A stretch of 64,000 nucleotides of DNA from G963422445 sp963422445 (GTDB lineage: Bacteria > Pseudomonadota > Alphaproteobacteria > Thalassobaculales > Thalassobaculaceae), in NCBI GenBank assembly GCA_963422445.2, contig OY729512.2:496001-560000 (forward strand), given 5' to 3'. Of this stretch, positions 9,752 through 19,724 are shown piece by piece; the stretch's first letter is position 1, and each line of letters starts with the position of its first letter. The notes beneath the pieces were generated by a model, which saw nothing but the letters and a program-made list of their open reading frames with translations, made no database searches and was not told the DNA's origin. The translations under genes were made by a program, and so were the position numbers.

Positions 9752-11383
9752 ATGATGCGTGGGGGTGATGCCCTGGTCGAAACCCTGTTGACGCACGGCG
9801 TTGACACTGCATTCACAGTGCCTGGCGAGAGTTTTCTTGCGACGCTCGAGGCTATACGCCAACGCGGGGCGCGGATGCGCCTGATATCGATGCGGCATGA
9901 ATCCGGCGCCGGTTTCGCGGCTGACGCGTTCGCCCGCCTGACTGGCCGGCCAGCTGCCGTGATGGTCAGCCGGGGGCCGGGCGCGGCCAACGCCTCGATC
10001 AGTCTTCATGCCGCGCGTCAGGACAGCGTGCCGATGTTCCTGATGATGGGGCAGGTCAAGCGGGCGGTGATCGGGCGCGAAGCGTTTCAGGAAATCGACC
10101 CGGCTAGCGCTTTCGCCAGCATGACCAAGGCAGTTGTGCAGCCGTCGGATACCGGCGCAATTCCGGGTCTGGCCGCCGATGCCCTTCGTATCGCCATGGA
10201 CGGCCGGCCGGGACCGGTTGTGTTCGTCATGCCGCGTGATGTCGATCAGGGCACTGCCACGACAGCCATTCCGGCGGCGGTTCCCCGTCCGGCACTGGAG
10301 CCTGCCGGCGAAACCGTGGCCAGGCTTGCGGCGCTTGTGGCCGGCGCCCGGCGCCCGTTGATCATTGCGGGCGAAGCCGTTCAGCGTGAGGGTGCACAGG
10401 CGGCGCTCGCGGTTTTTGCTGAGCGTATCGGCGCGGCGGTCTTTGCGGCCTACCGGCGGCAAGATGTGTTGGACAACCTTCATCCACACTATGCCGGGCA
10501 TCTGGAGATCAATCGGCTGCCCTATCAGCAGGACGCCTTGCGGACAGCGGATCTGGTGCTTGCGCTCGGAACCCGGCTTGACGGGGTCACAACGATGGAG
10601 ATGGGGGAGGATATTCTGCCATCGATTGAATGCCTCGCACAGATCTACCCCGATGCCGAGGTACTGGACCGGTTTCCGAACAGCGTGGCGGTTCTGTCCG
10701 ATGTGGTGCCGGCACTGGCAAAGATCACGGGCTTGGTGGAAGACCGCAGCCGTGACGCCCAGAGTTGGGTCGGGCCCTTGCACGACGCCTACCTGGCATC
10801 GAGCTTGCCGGCGGCCCATCCGGCGTACGGCGACATGGATCTCGGGCAAGCCGTCGTCGAGGCCGCCAGGATCACTGGCGAGACGGCGATCACGGTCACC
10901 GATGGCGGCAGTTTCGCCCGATGGGTTCACCGGTTTTTGCGGGTGCGTGTTTCAGGAACGATTCTCGGTCCAGCAGTCGGAGCCATGGGTTATGCCGTTC
11001 CCGGGGCTGTCGGCGCGGCGGCGGCGCGGCCGGAGCAACGGGTTGTTACCTGGGTTGGTGACGGCGGTTTCATGATGACTGGACAGGAGCTTGCGACCGC
11101 GGCTGAACATGGCCTGCGGATCACCGTTATCGTCTGTGATAACAGTGCGCAAGGGTCTATTTTGTCTGGTCAGCAAAGAAACTATGGCGCGGGCGCCGAC
11201 ATTGCCACGCGTTTGCGGAGCCCCGATTTCGCGGCGTTGGGACGGGCCTACGGCGTTCCCGCCTGGACGGTCGAACGGACGGAGATGTTCGGCCCGGCCT
11301 TTGCCGATGCGACCGCCCTCGATGGCCCGTCTCTTCTGCACGTGAGGACCGATCAGCGGGATATCGTACCCTACGCGGACTGA
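9752..11383 (+). CDS. Thiamine-diphosphate-dependent enzyme, acetolactate-synthase-like
   Basis: 543-residue enzyme with the three-domain POX/AHAS layout. The N-terminal PYR domain has the catalytic Glu in MRHESGAGFAADAFAR. The central domain contains RRPLIIAGEAVQREGA. The C-terminal PP domain has VTWVGDGGFMMTGQELATA, with the Asn of the GDG-N metal-binding motif in VIVCDNSAQGS. The ORF is open from 9707, but ATG 9752 (or 9755) is preferred because GAGGAG at 9742-9747 lies just upstream. Family members include acetolactate synthases and 2-oxoacid decarboxylases. There is no small regulatory subunit gene nearby, which argues against a normal IlvB. Confidence 0.88.
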   Translation: MMRGGDALVETLLTHGVDTAFTVPGESFLATLEAIRQRGARMRLISMRHESGAGFAADAFARLTGRPAAVMVSRGPGAANASISLHAARQDSVPMFLMMGQVKRAVIGREAFQEIDPASAFASMTKAVVQPSDTGAIPGLAADALRIAMDGRPGPVVFVMPRDVDQGTATTAIPAAVPRPALEPAGETVARLAALVAGARRPLIIAGEAVQREGAQAALAVFAERIGAAVFAAYRRQDVLDNLHPHYAGHLEINRLPYQQDALRTADLVLALGTRLDGVTTMEMGEDILPSIECLAQIYPDAEVLDRFPNSVAVLSDVVPALAKITGLVEDRSRDAQSWVGPLHDAYLASSLPAAHPAYGDMDLGQAVVEAARITGETAITVTDGGSFARWVHRFLRVRVSGTILGPAVGAMGYAVPGAVGAAAARPEQRVVTWVGDGGFMMTGQELATAAEHGLRITVIVCDNSAQGSILSGQQRNYGAGADIATRLRSPDFAALGRAYGVPAWTVERTEMFGPAFADATALDGPSLLHVRTDQRDIVPYAD

Positions 11384-11567
11384 TGCACCCGGCGGACCGC
11401 GCCATCTGGCCCAGGTCATCTCGCGGGTTTGTTCCTTACGGCCAGCATTCCCGCACCTCGACAATCTGCCAACACTGTGCTCGCGCCGCGGACGGGAAAT
11501 GGGCTTTTCCCGCGCCGTGCCGTTGGCAGTATCCAGATACCCTCAGGATTTACTGGAGGACGGGCAG

Positions 11568-12462
11568 ATGCCGAATCGAATCACCCCTGTTCACATCAAG
11601 GGATTCCGATCACTTGCAGACGTCATGGTCGGAGATCTGCCAGATGCGACAGTCCTGGTTGCGGCCAATGGCTCCGGGAAGTCCAACTTTATCCACTTTT
11701 CGAAAGGCTCAATTTGCAATTCGTAGGCATACAATCAAGTCTGTAGCCAAACCACGTTCCATGGCGCGGAGGACGGGTAAGTTTTATGGCTTGAGCCGCC
11801 CGAGGTGGCTGTCGAGACCGCTGATGGCCATTTCGATCAACCCTTGCAGGAGGCTCGCTTTTCTGGCGTCCGACGTTGATGACCGTAGCCTCCATCAAGG
11901 CATGCCTACGATTCACGAATTGAGCCTTTCGAAATGATGCGCTGGATATTGGGGGCTCATCGTCTGGCCGAATTCATCCAGCGACAGGGTGGCGCCGACG
12001 ATCAGTTGTTCGGGGGCTTCCGGACCAGCCCGTGCATGGACGCCATAGTGACCATTCAGATCGGTCAGGGCCGTAATGACTATCGATTTGCCCTGGATCA
12101 TGCACATCTGGACCGCCTGATTTTCTGGGAGGAAGTGTTTCGTTCCAACGGGAGACACTACGGCGCTGCGGTATACTGGCAGTGTCTCGGCAGCGGCCAT
12201 CCAGAAGCAAGAATCGTGTATGCCGCGTAATCACCGGAGCCAGGTGGGGTGACCGGACTGCGGCACGAGATATTGTCGGCGTGCTGGGCGATTGCGCTGT
12301 CTACCAGTTCCACAACAGCTCGAACTTCAGAAAGCAATGGGACGCGGAAGACGACAATCATCTGCGCGCCGATGGCTGCAAGCTCGCGGCGGTCCTTTGC
12401 CGATTGGAACAACAGGACATCAAGCGCTGCGAGATGATCTGCTCTATGATTGGCCGGATGCG
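11568..12462 (+). pseudogene. AAA-family ATPase (RecF/SMC-like), disrupted and truncated
   Basis: Start ATG 11568 with GGAGG at 11555-11559. It opens ITPVHIKGFRSLADVMVG and has a Walker A-like AANGSGKSNFIHF. A 221-bp element is inserted at 11706. Homology resumes after the 8-bp duplication with EMMRWILGAHRLAEFIQRQGG and NDYRFALDHAHLDRLIF. A stop at about 12230 is followed by a shifted frame with CAVYQFHNSSNF and KLAAVLCRLEQQDIKR. The 3' end is lost at an IS5 fragment at 12463. Such single-gene ATPases are often accessory or defence-associated, but function cannot be assigned. Not expressed as a full protein. Confidence 0.8.
11706..11926. mobile_element. 221-bp non-autonomous element (MITE type B), copy 1
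   Basis: Inverted ends start GGCTCAATT and continue imperfectly for about 25 bp to ATTCGTAGGCAT. An exact 8-bp target duplication TTTCGAAA lies at 11698-11705 and 11927-11934. It is near-identical in body to the copy at 20799-21022. It has no open frame long enough for a transposase. It lies in the ATPase pseudogene directly after the Walker A region. Confidence 0.92.
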
Positions 12463-12780
12463 GCAACGCCCCCCAGAGCCCCTTGTCCCGCCAGCGACAG
12501 AACCGACGATGGGTATTTTTCCAGTCTCCATAGTCTGGCGGCCAATCACGCCAGAGAGCGCCGGTGCGCAGAATCCAGAAGACAGCATTAATGAACCGTC
12601 GATTATCCTGTGCCACCCCACCCCAACGTCCCGCTCGACCAAGCAGATGAGGCTCCAGCAACAGCCAGACCCTGTCCGAAATGTCGTGACGCCGATGAGC
12701 CATTCCCATGAGGCACCTCCAGGAACCATCGAGTGAGGTCGACAGATAGGACAGATAAACATCACTCATGACGACACTAT
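12463..12780 (-). mobile_element. Truncated IS5-family (IS427-like) element
   Basis: Reads on the minus strand as the N-terminal third of the IS5 transposase also found whole at 37328: HRRHDISDRVWLLLEPHLLG, then NRRFINAVFWILRTGALWRD and DKGLWGALP. It stops abruptly at about 12463, where the sequence becomes the ATPase pseudogene. The intact outer end TGACGACACTAT at 12769-12780 is followed by CTAG, half of the expected target duplication. The other end is deleted. Confidence 0.85.
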
Positions 12781-13320
12781 CTAGAATCACACCCTTCCAC
12801 CCGCCGCTGCGGAGCTTCGAACTCCATAGCGACAGAGGCGCCGAATCCGGGCCGGTCTGGATGGATCGACATTGTCGGGCCGTTGTCGCGGACTGCGCGA
12901 AACCGAGCTAGAAATGGACTCTGAAATATAACCGCCCAAGTCTGATTACGGGTCCTGCTTCCGGCGGCCTGGTTCACGGCGCGTGGTTGTATGGTGAGCC
13001 GCGGACAGTCCATTGTACAAACGTTCATGGTCGGGGCTGTCTTGAGCACCTCGTAGAATGAAACGATGAGCGTTCCGGTGGGATATTCTCGCTGCTCCGC
13101 CTGAGGCTGTCGTGGCAGGAGGGGTTTGGCGGAGGCGGAGACACGTGAGCGTGCTGATTATCGGTACCTCGTTCCCGAGTCCAAACGGCTTCCGGCGGTC
13201 GGCTCGGCACCCCGTACTATACCCGGCCCCTGGGCGTGAACGCGCGGCAAAGCGAACCACACCCGCTCGGTGGATGCGTGTCTATCCGACCGCTGTCCCG
13301 GCCTCTGCCGTGGCGAGACC
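12781..13320. other. Region with no recognisable gene
   Basis: About 540 bp between an IS5 fragment and the IS110 remnant. Short open frames exist on both strands, but none shows a known domain or a convincing ribosome site. It is probably decayed coding or IS sequence. Confidence 0.5.
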
Positions 13321-13338
13321 GCAAGAGGGAGGCAAGCG

Positions 13339-13850
13339 ATGACGACGGAAGGGATGCCTGTCGTCCGCCCCGCACGGCGGGTCTCGATGTGCGCAAGATG
13401 GAGATGATCGCGACGGTTCGCCTGTGCGAGGGTGGCGGCGAACCGTTGATGGAGACGCGCGGCTTCGGCACCCTGCCGAGCGGTCTGGAGACGATGATCG
13501 CATGGCAGATCGGTCACGGCGTCGAGGCTGCGACGATGGATGGCACAGGGGTGCCCCGGCCGGTGCTCTTCGAGGCCCTGGAGGGGGTCGGGATCGAGGC
13601 GATCCTGGTGCATGCGCAGCAGGTGAAGGGGCGCAAGATCGACGTGGCGGACAGCGTGTGGCTGGCCTGCATTTGTCCGTTCGGGCTTTGCACGCCGAGC
13701 CATGTGCCGCCTCAGCCGTTCCGGGAGTTGCGCTCGTTGAGCCGGTAGCGCCGGATCCTGGTGGGGCAGCGCTCCACCGTGCGCATCGGCGGCATCCTTT
13801 CCGATGTCTTCGGGCTCAACGGCCGACGATCATCGACGCGCTGGCGACGA
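13339..13850 (+). pseudogene. IS110-family transposase remnant
   Basis: After a frameshift near 13370 the frame reads GLDVRKMEMIATVRLCEGGG, then TMDGTGVPRPVLFEALEGVGIEAILV, the Lys-Val-Lys-Gly-Arg-Lys-Asp stretch VKGRKIDVADSVWLA, and VPPQPFRELRSL. These are the DEDD-type N-terminal landmarks of IS110. An in-frame TAG at 13746-13748 replaces a Tyr codon, and RRILVGQRSTV follows. The C-terminal serine-containing half is missing. IS110 elements lack clear inverted ends, so boundaries are not given. Confidence 0.83.
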
Positions 13851-13868
13851 GATCCTCCGTCCAGTCCA

Positions 13869-14534
13869 TTACGGCGTTTCGGCCTCGACAGCCATCATGG
13901 CGGCCAACACCGCAAGACGTTCGCCCGGCGGTAGCGCCGCGTAGCGCCGGCCCCAGTTGGCCGCCTTGCGCTTGATGCGCTGGCGATCGGTGAAGTTCCG
14001 GCCCGCGCAGCTCGCCCAGTGCACCCGGTCGGGCGCGAAGTTGAACCACACGACCTCGGTCCGCACCACGCCCTGGGTGACCACCTGCATCTCCAGCCGG
14101 CGCCAGCCGGCCAGCGCCGCGTCATACAGCGACGAGGGATGACCCGAGACCATCACCTGACAGGGCAGCCGCTTGAGCCGATCCAGAAGCGCGACATGGT
14201 CGGCCCCCGTGTAGTCGAAGCGATAGCGCCGGGCCGGCCGCCGGGTCGCCTGCAGATACGGCGGATCACTGTAGACCAGCTCCCGGCCGGAGAACGGAAA
14301 CGACGACAGAAAGGCATGCGCACAGCCATGCACCAACTCGACCGGATGGTCACAGACAAAGGCCTCGAGCGCCTGGGCGTCGCGGTCGATGCCGATCGAG
14401 CGTCGGGCCGGCGGCTTGCGCATCATCAACGCACCGCCTCCCAGATGACTCTCGACGTAGACATCGTGCGGCGGCATCAGCGCAATCAGCGTCTGGCACA
14501 AACCCGCCGTCGCCTTCGATCCGAAATACCTCAT
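13869..14534 (-). CDS. Orphan N6-adenine DNA methyltransferase (D12/Dam class)
   Basis: 221-residue methyltransferase that would transfer a methyl group from S-adenosylmethionine to adenine in DNA. The N terminus MRYFGSKATAGLCQTLIALM and ESHLGGGALMMRK are the D12-class motif I region, and YSDPPYLQATR is the catalytic DPPY motif. A basic C-terminal tail (RIKRKAANWGRRYAALPPGE) could contact DNA. It is intact although surrounded by pseudogenes. No restriction endonuclease or phage gene lies next to it, so it is an orphan, possibly of phage or plasmid origin. Its target sequence cannot be told. Confidence 0.85.
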   Translation of the reverse strand: MRYFGSKATAGLCQTLIALMPPHDVYVESHLGGGALMMRKPPARRSIGIDRDAQALEAFVCDHPVELVHGCAHAFLSSFPFSGRELVYSDPPYLQATRRPARRYRFDYTGADHVALLDRLKRLPCQVMVSGHPSSLYDAALAGWRRLEMQVVTQGVVRTEVVWFNFAPDRVHWASCAGRNFTDRQRIKRKAANWGRRYAALPPGERLAVLAAMMAVEAETP

Positions 14535-14689
14535 CCGCCGCTCCCATCACACGAGAGCGCCACCCATAGACCAGCGATCCTATAACGTCAAGAATAAACA
14601 GGGACTCGACGACACCACACCAGCATCCACAATCGTCCCGCCACTGTTCGCAACATGGTACCTGGGCAGTACTCTGAAATTCCGATTTT

Positions 14690-15626
14690 GGACCTGAAAT
14701 AGAACTGTTTAATCGATTGTCCCGTATTCTGGATCAAAGTTGTTCTGTTCGGGCCCCGTGGAACCGGCAAATCGACCTGATTGCGCGATCGTCTTCCTGA
14801 AGCCTTGTATCTGGATCTGCTTGACTCGGCATCGTATCGCAATCTGAACGCAGACCCGAACGCCTTCGGGAATTACTCGCGGGTTCGCCCGGCAGGACGA
14901 CCGTGATCATCGACGAGATTCAACCTGTGCCGGATCTGCTCACAGTCGTACACGCTGTCCTGGAGGAGCGACTGTCGATCCGTTTTATCATGACAGGTCC
15001 GGGCGTCTGCAAATTGCGTCGCGGCGGAGTCGACTTGCTCGGGTCCGGACCCCTTGTACCGGACCCTGCACTCGTTCATGGCCGCCTTGATCGGGTCTTG
15101 TTATAAGAGCTCCTGCCCCTGGTTGTCGTGGCGCCCGACCCGTCAGAGGTTCTCGATGCCTATGCCGGTTTGTATGTCGATCAGGAGGTACGAGCCGAAC
15201 ATTTTACCCGCAATATCGGCAGCTTCAACCGGTTTCTCGAAGCCTTGAGTTTTTCAAATGGCTCGCAGATCAACATCTCGGCTCGGGCTAGGGAGTGCGG
15301 GGTCGAACGCAAGGCGATCGCAGGTTGCGTTAGCATTCTGGAGGATCTGTTGCTAGCGTATTCCGTTCCCCGGCCCTCAAGGGCTGCTCGACCAGCATTT
15401 CCCGGCGTGGACGGCGAGTCCGAGCTTCAGGTTTTCGAGGTCAAGAATGCGCGTCGGGGCGACCCGCACGATCTGCGCCTGTTGCGGGCGTTTCGCGGCG
15501 ACTATCCAATGGCGGAAATGGTTATACTCTATCGTGGTCAGGATCGCTTGCGTATTGACGGTATCTGGTTCTTCCGGTTCAGGACTTTCTTCGTCATCTC
15601 GTACCGGATCAGGGTTTGATGAACTG
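14690..15626 (+). pseudogene. AAA_14/DUF4143 ATPase, disrupted
   Basis: The Walker A stretch LFGPRGTGKST is followed at once by a TGA in place of a Trp codon, then LRDRLPEALYLDLLDSASYR and, after a frameshift, TTVIIDEIQPVPDLLTVVHAV, the Walker B region. A further frameshift near 15100 leads to LVVVAPDPSEVLDAYAGLYV, SFNRFLEALSFSNGSQINIS and the DUF4143 end ELQVFEVKNARRGDPHDLRLL. An internal deletion removes part of the DUF4143 core. Family members are bacterial ATPases of unclear role. Stop codon, shifts and deletion show it is dead. Confidence 0.82.
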
Positions 15627-15869
15627 GCTTTGATTGGACGGCAAACCATGCCTGGACTTGGCGTCGGCCCAGCAGAACGCTCCATGCGGCAGCACGACAT
15701 GACATTCGAGCGAGAGTCGGTGCTGTCGGCCGATCATGAATCCGGATCATATCGCAGTTCGACCAAGCGGGACGGCAGGCCGGGCAGCGCCCTTGTCGAG
15801 GTCGTGGTGCGGCGGGTGGCCTTCACAGAGTATCGGGTCTGATCCGGGCCGTTGAATCCGGTTCGCTGT

Positions 15870-16331
15870 TCAAAAGATACCGGCATCGAGTCCTGCTGCC
15901 ATGATCATGCCAAGCTCAACGCACTGATCGACGAATTCATCACGCCACTCTCCGCAACAGATCAGCGGGTCGCGCACCGCCCGCCAGCGCAGGCCGGTAA
16001 TGATGGAGTCAACGGCGCGACGTGTTCCCGTGCCATCCATGCCGGCCCGGATATACAGCGCATGCGGCATGCCCTGGCAGCTATCGAGAACCGGATAGTA
16101 GGTCCGATCAAAGAAATCCTTCAGGGCACCACTCATATATCCGAGATTCTCGGTCGTCCCCAGAATCACGGCATCGGCCGAGAAGACATCGGCAGGCCCC
16201 GCCTCGAAGGGCGTGCGCACCACCAGTCCAACATCCGTGATATCGGGGTGACTGGCGCCCTGGATCACCGCATCGCGGAGCCTAAGGGTGTTCGGCGAGG
16301 GGACATGAGCGACGACGAGCAGAGTTTTCAA
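15870..16331 (-). CDS. Flavodoxin-like / NADPH-dependent FMN reductase family protein
   Basis: 153-residue flavodoxin-fold protein. The N terminus KTLLVVAHVPSPNTLRLRDAV is the phosphate-binding loop region, and GTTENLGYMSGALKDFFDRTYYP matches the isoalloxazine-binding stretch of FMN reductases. The frame is open further upstream, but homology begins at a TTG at 16331, with GGAG seven to eight bases ahead; no ATG sits in the right place. It probably reduces or binds FMN in the cytosol. It converges on the DUF4143 pseudogene and is divergent from the amidohydrolase. Confidence 0.75.
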   Translation of the reverse strand: MKTLLVVAHVPSPNTLRLRDAVIQGASHPDITDVGLVVRTPFEAGPADVFSADAVILGTTENLGYMSGALKDFFDRTYYPVLDSCQGMPHALYIRAGMDGTGTRRAVDSIITGLRWRAVRDPLICCGEWRDEFVDQCVELGMIMAAGLDAGIF

Positions 16332-16670
16332 GTCGGGTCTCCGGAAGCGGCAAACATGATGTGACTCCGCCGCTGCAATACCTGCCAACAATGCGTGGTC
16401 GGACGTTTTTCCGCAATTGGCAGGCTGAATTCGCAAGGCTTCCACGCAACTTGGCAAGAGTTCGTCGCCTCGACCCCGGCGGCCGGACTCTCGTGACCGG
16501 GTTGTTTCTGATCGTGACCTGGCGCCGGGTTATCCGATGACGACAAGCAGGAGCAAACCCGATTTGCTTGCGGTCTCGTTTGCCGATGCCTATTCTGAGT
16601 TACAATATGCGATCGGGTGTGACGTTCCGGTCTCACCCGTCGAGCACACGGTTGTTGGATGGAGGCAAGG

Positions 16671-17948
16671 ATGGAGAGAACAGTATTCACGGATGTCCGT
16701 GTTATCGATGGCAGCGGTGCCGATTCTTTCGCAGGCGAAGTTCTGGTCGAAGGTAACCGCATTAGACAGATCACCCGCGACGGTGCACAGGTTTCCCGCG
16801 ACGGTGCGCGGCAGATTGATGGCGCCGGAATGACTCTGATGCCGGGTCTTATCGAATCTCATATGCACGTGACCTTCTGCGACACCGATACCCTGGAAGG
16901 TCTCGGCATGATTCCGCCGGAGGAACACACGCTGATTGCAATGAAGAATGCGCGCAAGTTCCTCGATCAGGGATTTACCTCGGGATTCAGTGCTGCGGCC
17001 GCCAAGCCGCGTCTCGACGTCGTGATCCGCAATGCAATCAACAATGGCGATATTCCGGGGCCCCGCATGCTCGCGGCGACACCCGAGCTGACAGTCTCCG
17101 GCGGTCTCGGTGACGTCAATCTTTGGCATATGGAACGCGACACTTTCGGGATCGTCTGTGACGGACCGAACGAGTTTCGCCGGACCGCGCGGCAGCTGTG
17201 CCGGGAAGGCGTCGACACCATCAAGATCAATCCGTCAGGCGACGAATTCGTCCCGGCGGCGCGCGCTCATCACACCGTCATGACAGAGGAGGAGGTGGCA
17301 GCGGTCTGCGAAGTCGCACGGTCTCGCGAAAAACGCGTGGCCGGTCATTGCCGCAGCGCCGAATCCGTCAAGATGTGTCTGCGCAACGGCGTCGAGATCA
17401 TCTACCACGCGACCCTGCTTGACGAGGAAGCCTGCGATATGCTCGAGGCGGAACGGGACCGCATCTTCGTCGCACCGACGCTCGGGATCCAATATTCAAC
17501 GCTGTATAATGCAGCGCCCTGGGGTATTACCGAGGAAGTTGCGGTTAATCTTGGCGTTCGCCGGGAACTCGACCGCGGTATCGAATCCATGCAGGAACTG
17601 AGACGGCGTGGTGTCAGGGTGTTGCCGGGCGGCGATTACGGGTTCGCCTGGAACCCGATCGGGACAAATGCCCGCGATCTTGAGCATTTCGTCAAACTGA
17701 TCGGCTTTACCCCGTTGGAAGCGATTGTGGCCGCGACCAAGTCGGGTGGCGAGATCATGATGATGGGCGAAGAACTCGGACAGATCAAGGAAGGCTATCT
17801 GGCCGATATCCTGCTGGTTCAGGGTGATCCTCTCGCCGATATCACCATTCTCCAGGATGCCAATGCTCTCGTCGGTGTGATGAAGGACGGGGTATTTCAC
17901 AAGGACCCCGCCGACTACGAGAATACGGCTCTTATTGCCGCCGAATGA
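16671..17948 (+). CDS. Metal-dependent amidohydrolase family protein
   Basis: 425-residue amidohydrolase-superfamily enzyme. The N-terminal beta-sandwich piece TDVRVIDGSGADSFAGEVLVEGNRI leads to the metal-binding motif LMPGLIESHMHVTF (HxH). A Lys in DTIKINPSGDEF may be the bridging carbamate residue. GHCRSAESVKMCLRNGVEIIYH and LPGGDYGFAWNP give the later His and Asp ligands, and the C-terminal strand GQIKEGYLADILLVQGDPL is typical. ATG 16671 is favoured over 16659 because GGAGG at 16661-16665 precedes it. It is closest to the imidazolonepropionase/prolidase-like branch. Substrate unknown. The frame is intact. Confidence 0.88.
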   Translation: MERTVFTDVRVIDGSGADSFAGEVLVEGNRIRQITRDGAQVSRDGARQIDGAGMTLMPGLIESHMHVTFCDTDTLEGLGMIPPEEHTLIAMKNARKFLDQGFTSGFSAAAAKPRLDVVIRNAINNGDIPGPRMLAATPELTVSGGLGDVNLWHMERDTFGIVCDGPNEFRRTARQLCREGVDTIKINPSGDEFVPAARAHHTVMTEEEVAAVCEVARSREKRVAGHCRSAESVKMCLRNGVEIIYHATLLDEEACDMLEAERDRIFVAPTLGIQYSTLYNAAPWGITEEVAVNLGVRRELDRGIESMQELRRRGVRVLPGGDYGFAWNPIGTNARDLEHFVKLIGFTPLEAIVAATKSGGEIMMMGEELGQIKEGYLADILLVQGDPLADITILQDANALVGVMKDGVFHKDPADYENTALIAAE

Positions 17949-18459
17949 CCGTCGATGCCAGATCGTCGCCGTGCCGGGTGATGCGCTACCGGCGCTGAGC
18001 CCGGCCTGTCGGTGGTGAATGCACCGACCTTTCAGGCGGCAGATCCGCGCCCGGCACGGTCCTGCACCAACTCGGTGAAGTCTTTCCGGGTGACACAGAA
18101 ACGCGGATTCTGCGGAAATTGCTCTACCCGCAGCCTCTTCGCCAGGACCAGCTTCAGGGGATCAGCTCGTTCAATTGCCTGAACCGCGACTGTTATTCCG
18201 CGTCCTCTATCACCGCCTTCTACGACTTTCTCGCGCCGCCGCCCGCGGGGCGTAGCGCCGAGGGTTCGAACAACAGGACCTGACAGCCGCAATCCGCATA
18301 CCAACGACATGAGACGCGGCGCGGTCGCCCAAATTCCTAGTAAACGACCGATCTCTTATGATACGATGTGAACAAGACTTTACTGGGGTGTTTGTCTGCA
18401 TGATGAATGTCAGCACATAGTGCTCCTTGAAGTGGGGTTGGCGAAGACGCTCGGGAGAC
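17949..18459. other. Region with no assigned gene
   Basis: About 510 bp. Short open frames occur on both strands (for example minus strand 18032-18310), but none shows a domain I recognise. It may hold remains of a gene downstream of the broken fic gene. Confidence 0.5.
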
Positions 18460-18709
18460 CGAAGCGCAAGCGCAATCGGCGCCGTCGGCGAACCAGAGCG
18501 ACCTTCAGGGCGCGGTAGCCGCCTAGGCACAAGCCCAGCGGAAAGCAATAGCGAATGTGCGATATGGCTTGTTTCCCAAGACGGTATTTCAGTGTCAGGA
18601 TATTGTTTTCGAACAGGCTGGCGGCGTCAACCAGAGCTCCCAGCACAGTCTCCAGGGTGAGCATAGTCTCTCCGGGAGCTACACGCCCATCTTTAGACAC
18701 AAAACAAAA
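18460..18709 (-). pseudogene. fic gene, 3' fragment
   Basis: Minus-strand remnant continuing the Fic-family gene that starts near 21390. Joined across the two insertions, the duplicated TTTTGTTT restores codons for ATCYFVLCLK, the helix after the Fic catalytic motif, then an LPGETML-like loop. A stop and frameshifts follow and the rest is degenerate. The left boundary is approximate. Confidence 0.7.
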
Positions 18710-18779
18710 GGTGATTATATACTTGGCTACGCATCTTTTTGAAATATAATCGCGTCGTAGTTTGATGAAGGGTGTGACG

Positions 18780-19712
18780 ATGGCGGCTCCGGGCAAATCA
18801 TTCCGCGAAGGTCTATCGCTCATAAAACTCTTCCAGATGTTCCCCGATGATGCCGCCGCCGAACGGTGGTTCGAGATATCGCGTTGGGGTGAGGTTGGGA
18901 ACCCAGATTATTGCCCGATTTGCGGTGGATCTGAGAAGATCCGTGCGAAATCGAACCGCAAGCCTCTGCCTTATTGGTGCGGTGAGTGCCGCAGGCACTT
19001 CTCGGTGCGCGTCGGTACGGTCATGCATCGCTCTCGAATCGGCTTGCAGAAATGGGCTATCGGAATTTATCTTTGGTCGACATCTCTAAAAGGCGTGTCG
19101 AGCATGAAGTTGCACCGTGATCTGAACATTACGCAGAAATCGGCTTATTTCATGGCCCAGCGTCTGCGCGAAGCATGGTCTGAGCATGCGTTCACGATGC
19201 ACGGCCCGGTCGAGGTCGATGAGACGTGTACATGGGCGGGAAGCGCAAGACGCACACGGGGCGCGGCGCGGTAGGCAAGACGGCAGTCGTCGGTGCCAAG
19301 GACCGCGACAGCAATCAGGTCATGGCCGAAGTGGTCGAGCACACCGACGCTTCCACACTGCAAGGTTTCGTGCGAGAGAGCGCGAAGCCGGGTGCCACGG
19401 TTTACACCGACGAAGCGACCGTCTATGGCGGCCTGAGGCGTGATTTCGAGCACGAAGCGGTCAATCACTCGGTTGGCGAGTCTGTCCGCGACATGGCCCA
19501 CACGAACGGCATTGGGTCGTTCTGGTCGATGCTCAAGCGCGGCTACCACGGCACTTGTTCACCATATCTCGCCGAAGCATCTGCACCGATATGTGAACGA
19601 GTTTTCAACCCGTCACAACCTGCGGCCGAAGGATACTGAGGCCATGATGACGGAAACCGTCGCTCGCATGATCGGCAAGCGGTTGACCTACGGCGCGCTA
19701 ATCGCCGACTAG
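18780..19712 (+). pseudogene. IS1595-family transposase, frameshifted, catalytic Glu lost
   Basis: The N terminus has the family zinc-binding motif with CPICGG and WCGECRRHF, then the helical region GLQKWAIGIYLWSTSLKGVSS. The first catalytic Asp is in VEVDET, immediately followed by a 2-base insertion near 19229. The next frame carries GAVGKTAVVGAKDRDSNQV and the second Asp in TVYTDEATVYGG. The third motif reads NGIGSFWSMLKRGYHGT, where family members usually have Glu (ESFW): a GAG to GGG change. A 1-base insertion near 19555 then moves the C terminus, KHLHRYVNEFSTRHN, to another frame. ATG 18780 is the likely start. Confidence 0.88.
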
Positions 19713-19724
19713 GGGAGGGACACG

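Noticed and set aside
9368..10930. A 520-residue minus-strand open frame
   Set aside because: Antisense to the 2-hydroxyacid dehydrogenase end and the thiamine-diphosphate enzyme; no domain or ribosome site.
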